DNA of 64,000 nt from Alphaproteobacteria bacterium (lineage in GTDB: Bacteria; Pseudomonadota; Alphaproteobacteria; Micavibrionales; Micavibrionaceae): positions 682,001-746,000 of the forward strand of contig CP065008.1 in the NCBI GenBank assembly GCA_016699735.1. Direction: 5' to 3'. The notes under the pieces are model-generated. The model saw nothing but the letters and a program-made list of their open reading frames with translations. It was not told where the DNA came from and searched no databases. A program made the translations under genes and the position numbers. Positions 63,430 through 64,000 of the stretch are shown here, one piece after another; within the stretch, counting starts at the first letter, position 1, and every line of letters begins with the position of its first letter.

Positions 63430-64000
63430 ATGAAGACAGGCTTTGACCGCGCCGCCGAAGAGATCATCCGGGCTGGAAACAGGCTGGACACACTAGGCCT
63501 TGCCCCTGCGACGGCGGGGAATTATTCGATGCGCCTTGAATCGGGCGAGATCGCCATTACAGTGTCCGGCGCCCATAAAGGCACTCTTGAGAAAAAGGAC
63601 ATCATGCGCCTGGATATTCAAGGAATCGCGCTGGAGGATAAAAAGCCGTCCGCAGAAACCTTGCTGCACACGCTTCTCTACGCGATGTTCCCGCACGTGC
63701 AGGCCATCCTGCATAGCCATTCCATCCCCTGCGTGGTCCTGACCCGCCTGTTTCCGAAGGAAAAATTTCTCACGCTGCAGGGCTATGAATTGCAAAAGGT
63801 CTTTCCAGGGGTAACCACCCATGAAACGCAGGTCATGCTGCCTGTTTTTGACAATTCGCAAGACATGACAGTCTTAAGTGCCCAGGTGCAGGAGGTCTTG
63901 CGCGACCGCCCCGAAACGCCCGCATATCTCATTCGTGGCCACGGGCTTTATGGCTGGGGCCGCACCATGAAGGAAGCCGCGCAGGTTGTCGAAGGCCTCG
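63430..64000 (+). CDS. mtnB: Methylthioribulose-1-phosphate dehydratase (partial)
   Basis: The first 190 residues of a class II aldolase/adducin-type protein run off the right edge. Zinc ligands HSHS and GHGLYGWG are visible, along with TAGNYSMRL and LPVFDNSQDM, the latter two in the MtnB pattern. MtnB dehydrates methylthioribulose-1-phosphate in methionine salvage. Another aldolase-family member is possible, but the HSHS..FDN-QDM combination fits MtnB well. Confidence 0.8.
   Translation, partial: MKTGFDRAAEEIIRAGNRLDTLGLAPATAGNYSMRLESGEIAITVSGAHKGTLEKKDIMRLDIQGIALEDKKPSAETLLHTLLYAMFPHVQAILHSHSIPCVVLTRLFPKEKFLTLQGYELQKVFPGVTTHETQVMLPVFDNSQDMTVLSAQVQEVLRDRPETPAYLIRGHGLYGWGRTMKEAAQVVEGL

Noticed and set aside
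1..64000. CRISPR arrays and insertion sequences
   Set aside because: No regularly spaced repeat array and no transposase gene was seen.

Overview
The window reads as a chromosomal segment of a Gram-negative alphaproteobacterium. Supporting signs are an LPS heptose synthesis gene (hldE), a TolC/RND export set, a poly-hydroxyalkanoate phasin, GlnD, a DUF1223 protein, and a mobile element carrying alphaproteobacterial-style DUF3768, J-domain and MobC genes. An unusual lifestyle, such as a surface-attached or predatory lineage, is only an impression. It rests on very large pilin-like adhesins, an orphan DotI/IcmL-like protein and a secreted RTX metalloprotease. I cannot assign a genus.

Layout. 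1-6412: four prepilin-like proteins in a row. Two of them (723 and 720 aa) are a 2181-bp tandem duplication carrying long Cys-rich C-terminal regions. 6462-18679: core genes (two-domain cold-shock protein, fadD, pheS and pheT, rpmI-rplT) mixed with three GNAT acetyltransferases, a PIN toxin module, an HAD phosphatase and a DotI/IcmL-like exported protein. pheS and pheT are separated by an acetyltransferase and an oppositely oriented orphan gene. 18859-26496: DUF1223 protein, polA, an HI0933-family flavoprotein, rsuA, a DUF4279-like protein, a 59-aa membrane protein and rlmB.

26677-45259 is an integrated mobilizable element of about 18.6 kb inserted at the 3' end of tRNA-Tyr. It carries a large serine recombinase at the left end, a HipBA-type toxin-antitoxin pair, a copper/heavy-metal export cargo (P1B ATPase, DUF2933, TolC/CusB/CusA and accessory periplasmic proteins), and MobC plus a MOB relaxase at the right end. 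Its ends share an 11-bp core. Joining the ends in silico gives the recombinase gene a different, open 35-codon C-terminus followed by a canonical terminator. The circular form therefore appears to encode a different recombinase tail from the integrated form.

45266-64000 returns to chromosome. It holds a membrane-fused spermidine-synthase-like protein, tRNA-Ser, a zinc alcohol dehydrogenase, glnD, a CDF metal exporter, and a LapG-like cysteine protease fused to a GspE/MshE N-terminal-type domain. These are followed by hldE, several hypothetical and lipoprotein genes including a FlgO-like one, a PBP5-type carboxypeptidase with a SPOR domain, a phasin, a serralysin-like RTX metalloprotease and the start of mtnB.

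The most notable items are the recombinase whose C-terminus changes on integration, the predicted cytoplasmic-sensor/periplasmic-LapG fusion, the pilin-anchored Cys-rich adhesin array, and the relaxase fragment that records an older, related element next to the metal cargo. No database search was possible. Family calls come from motifs recognised in the translated sequence.
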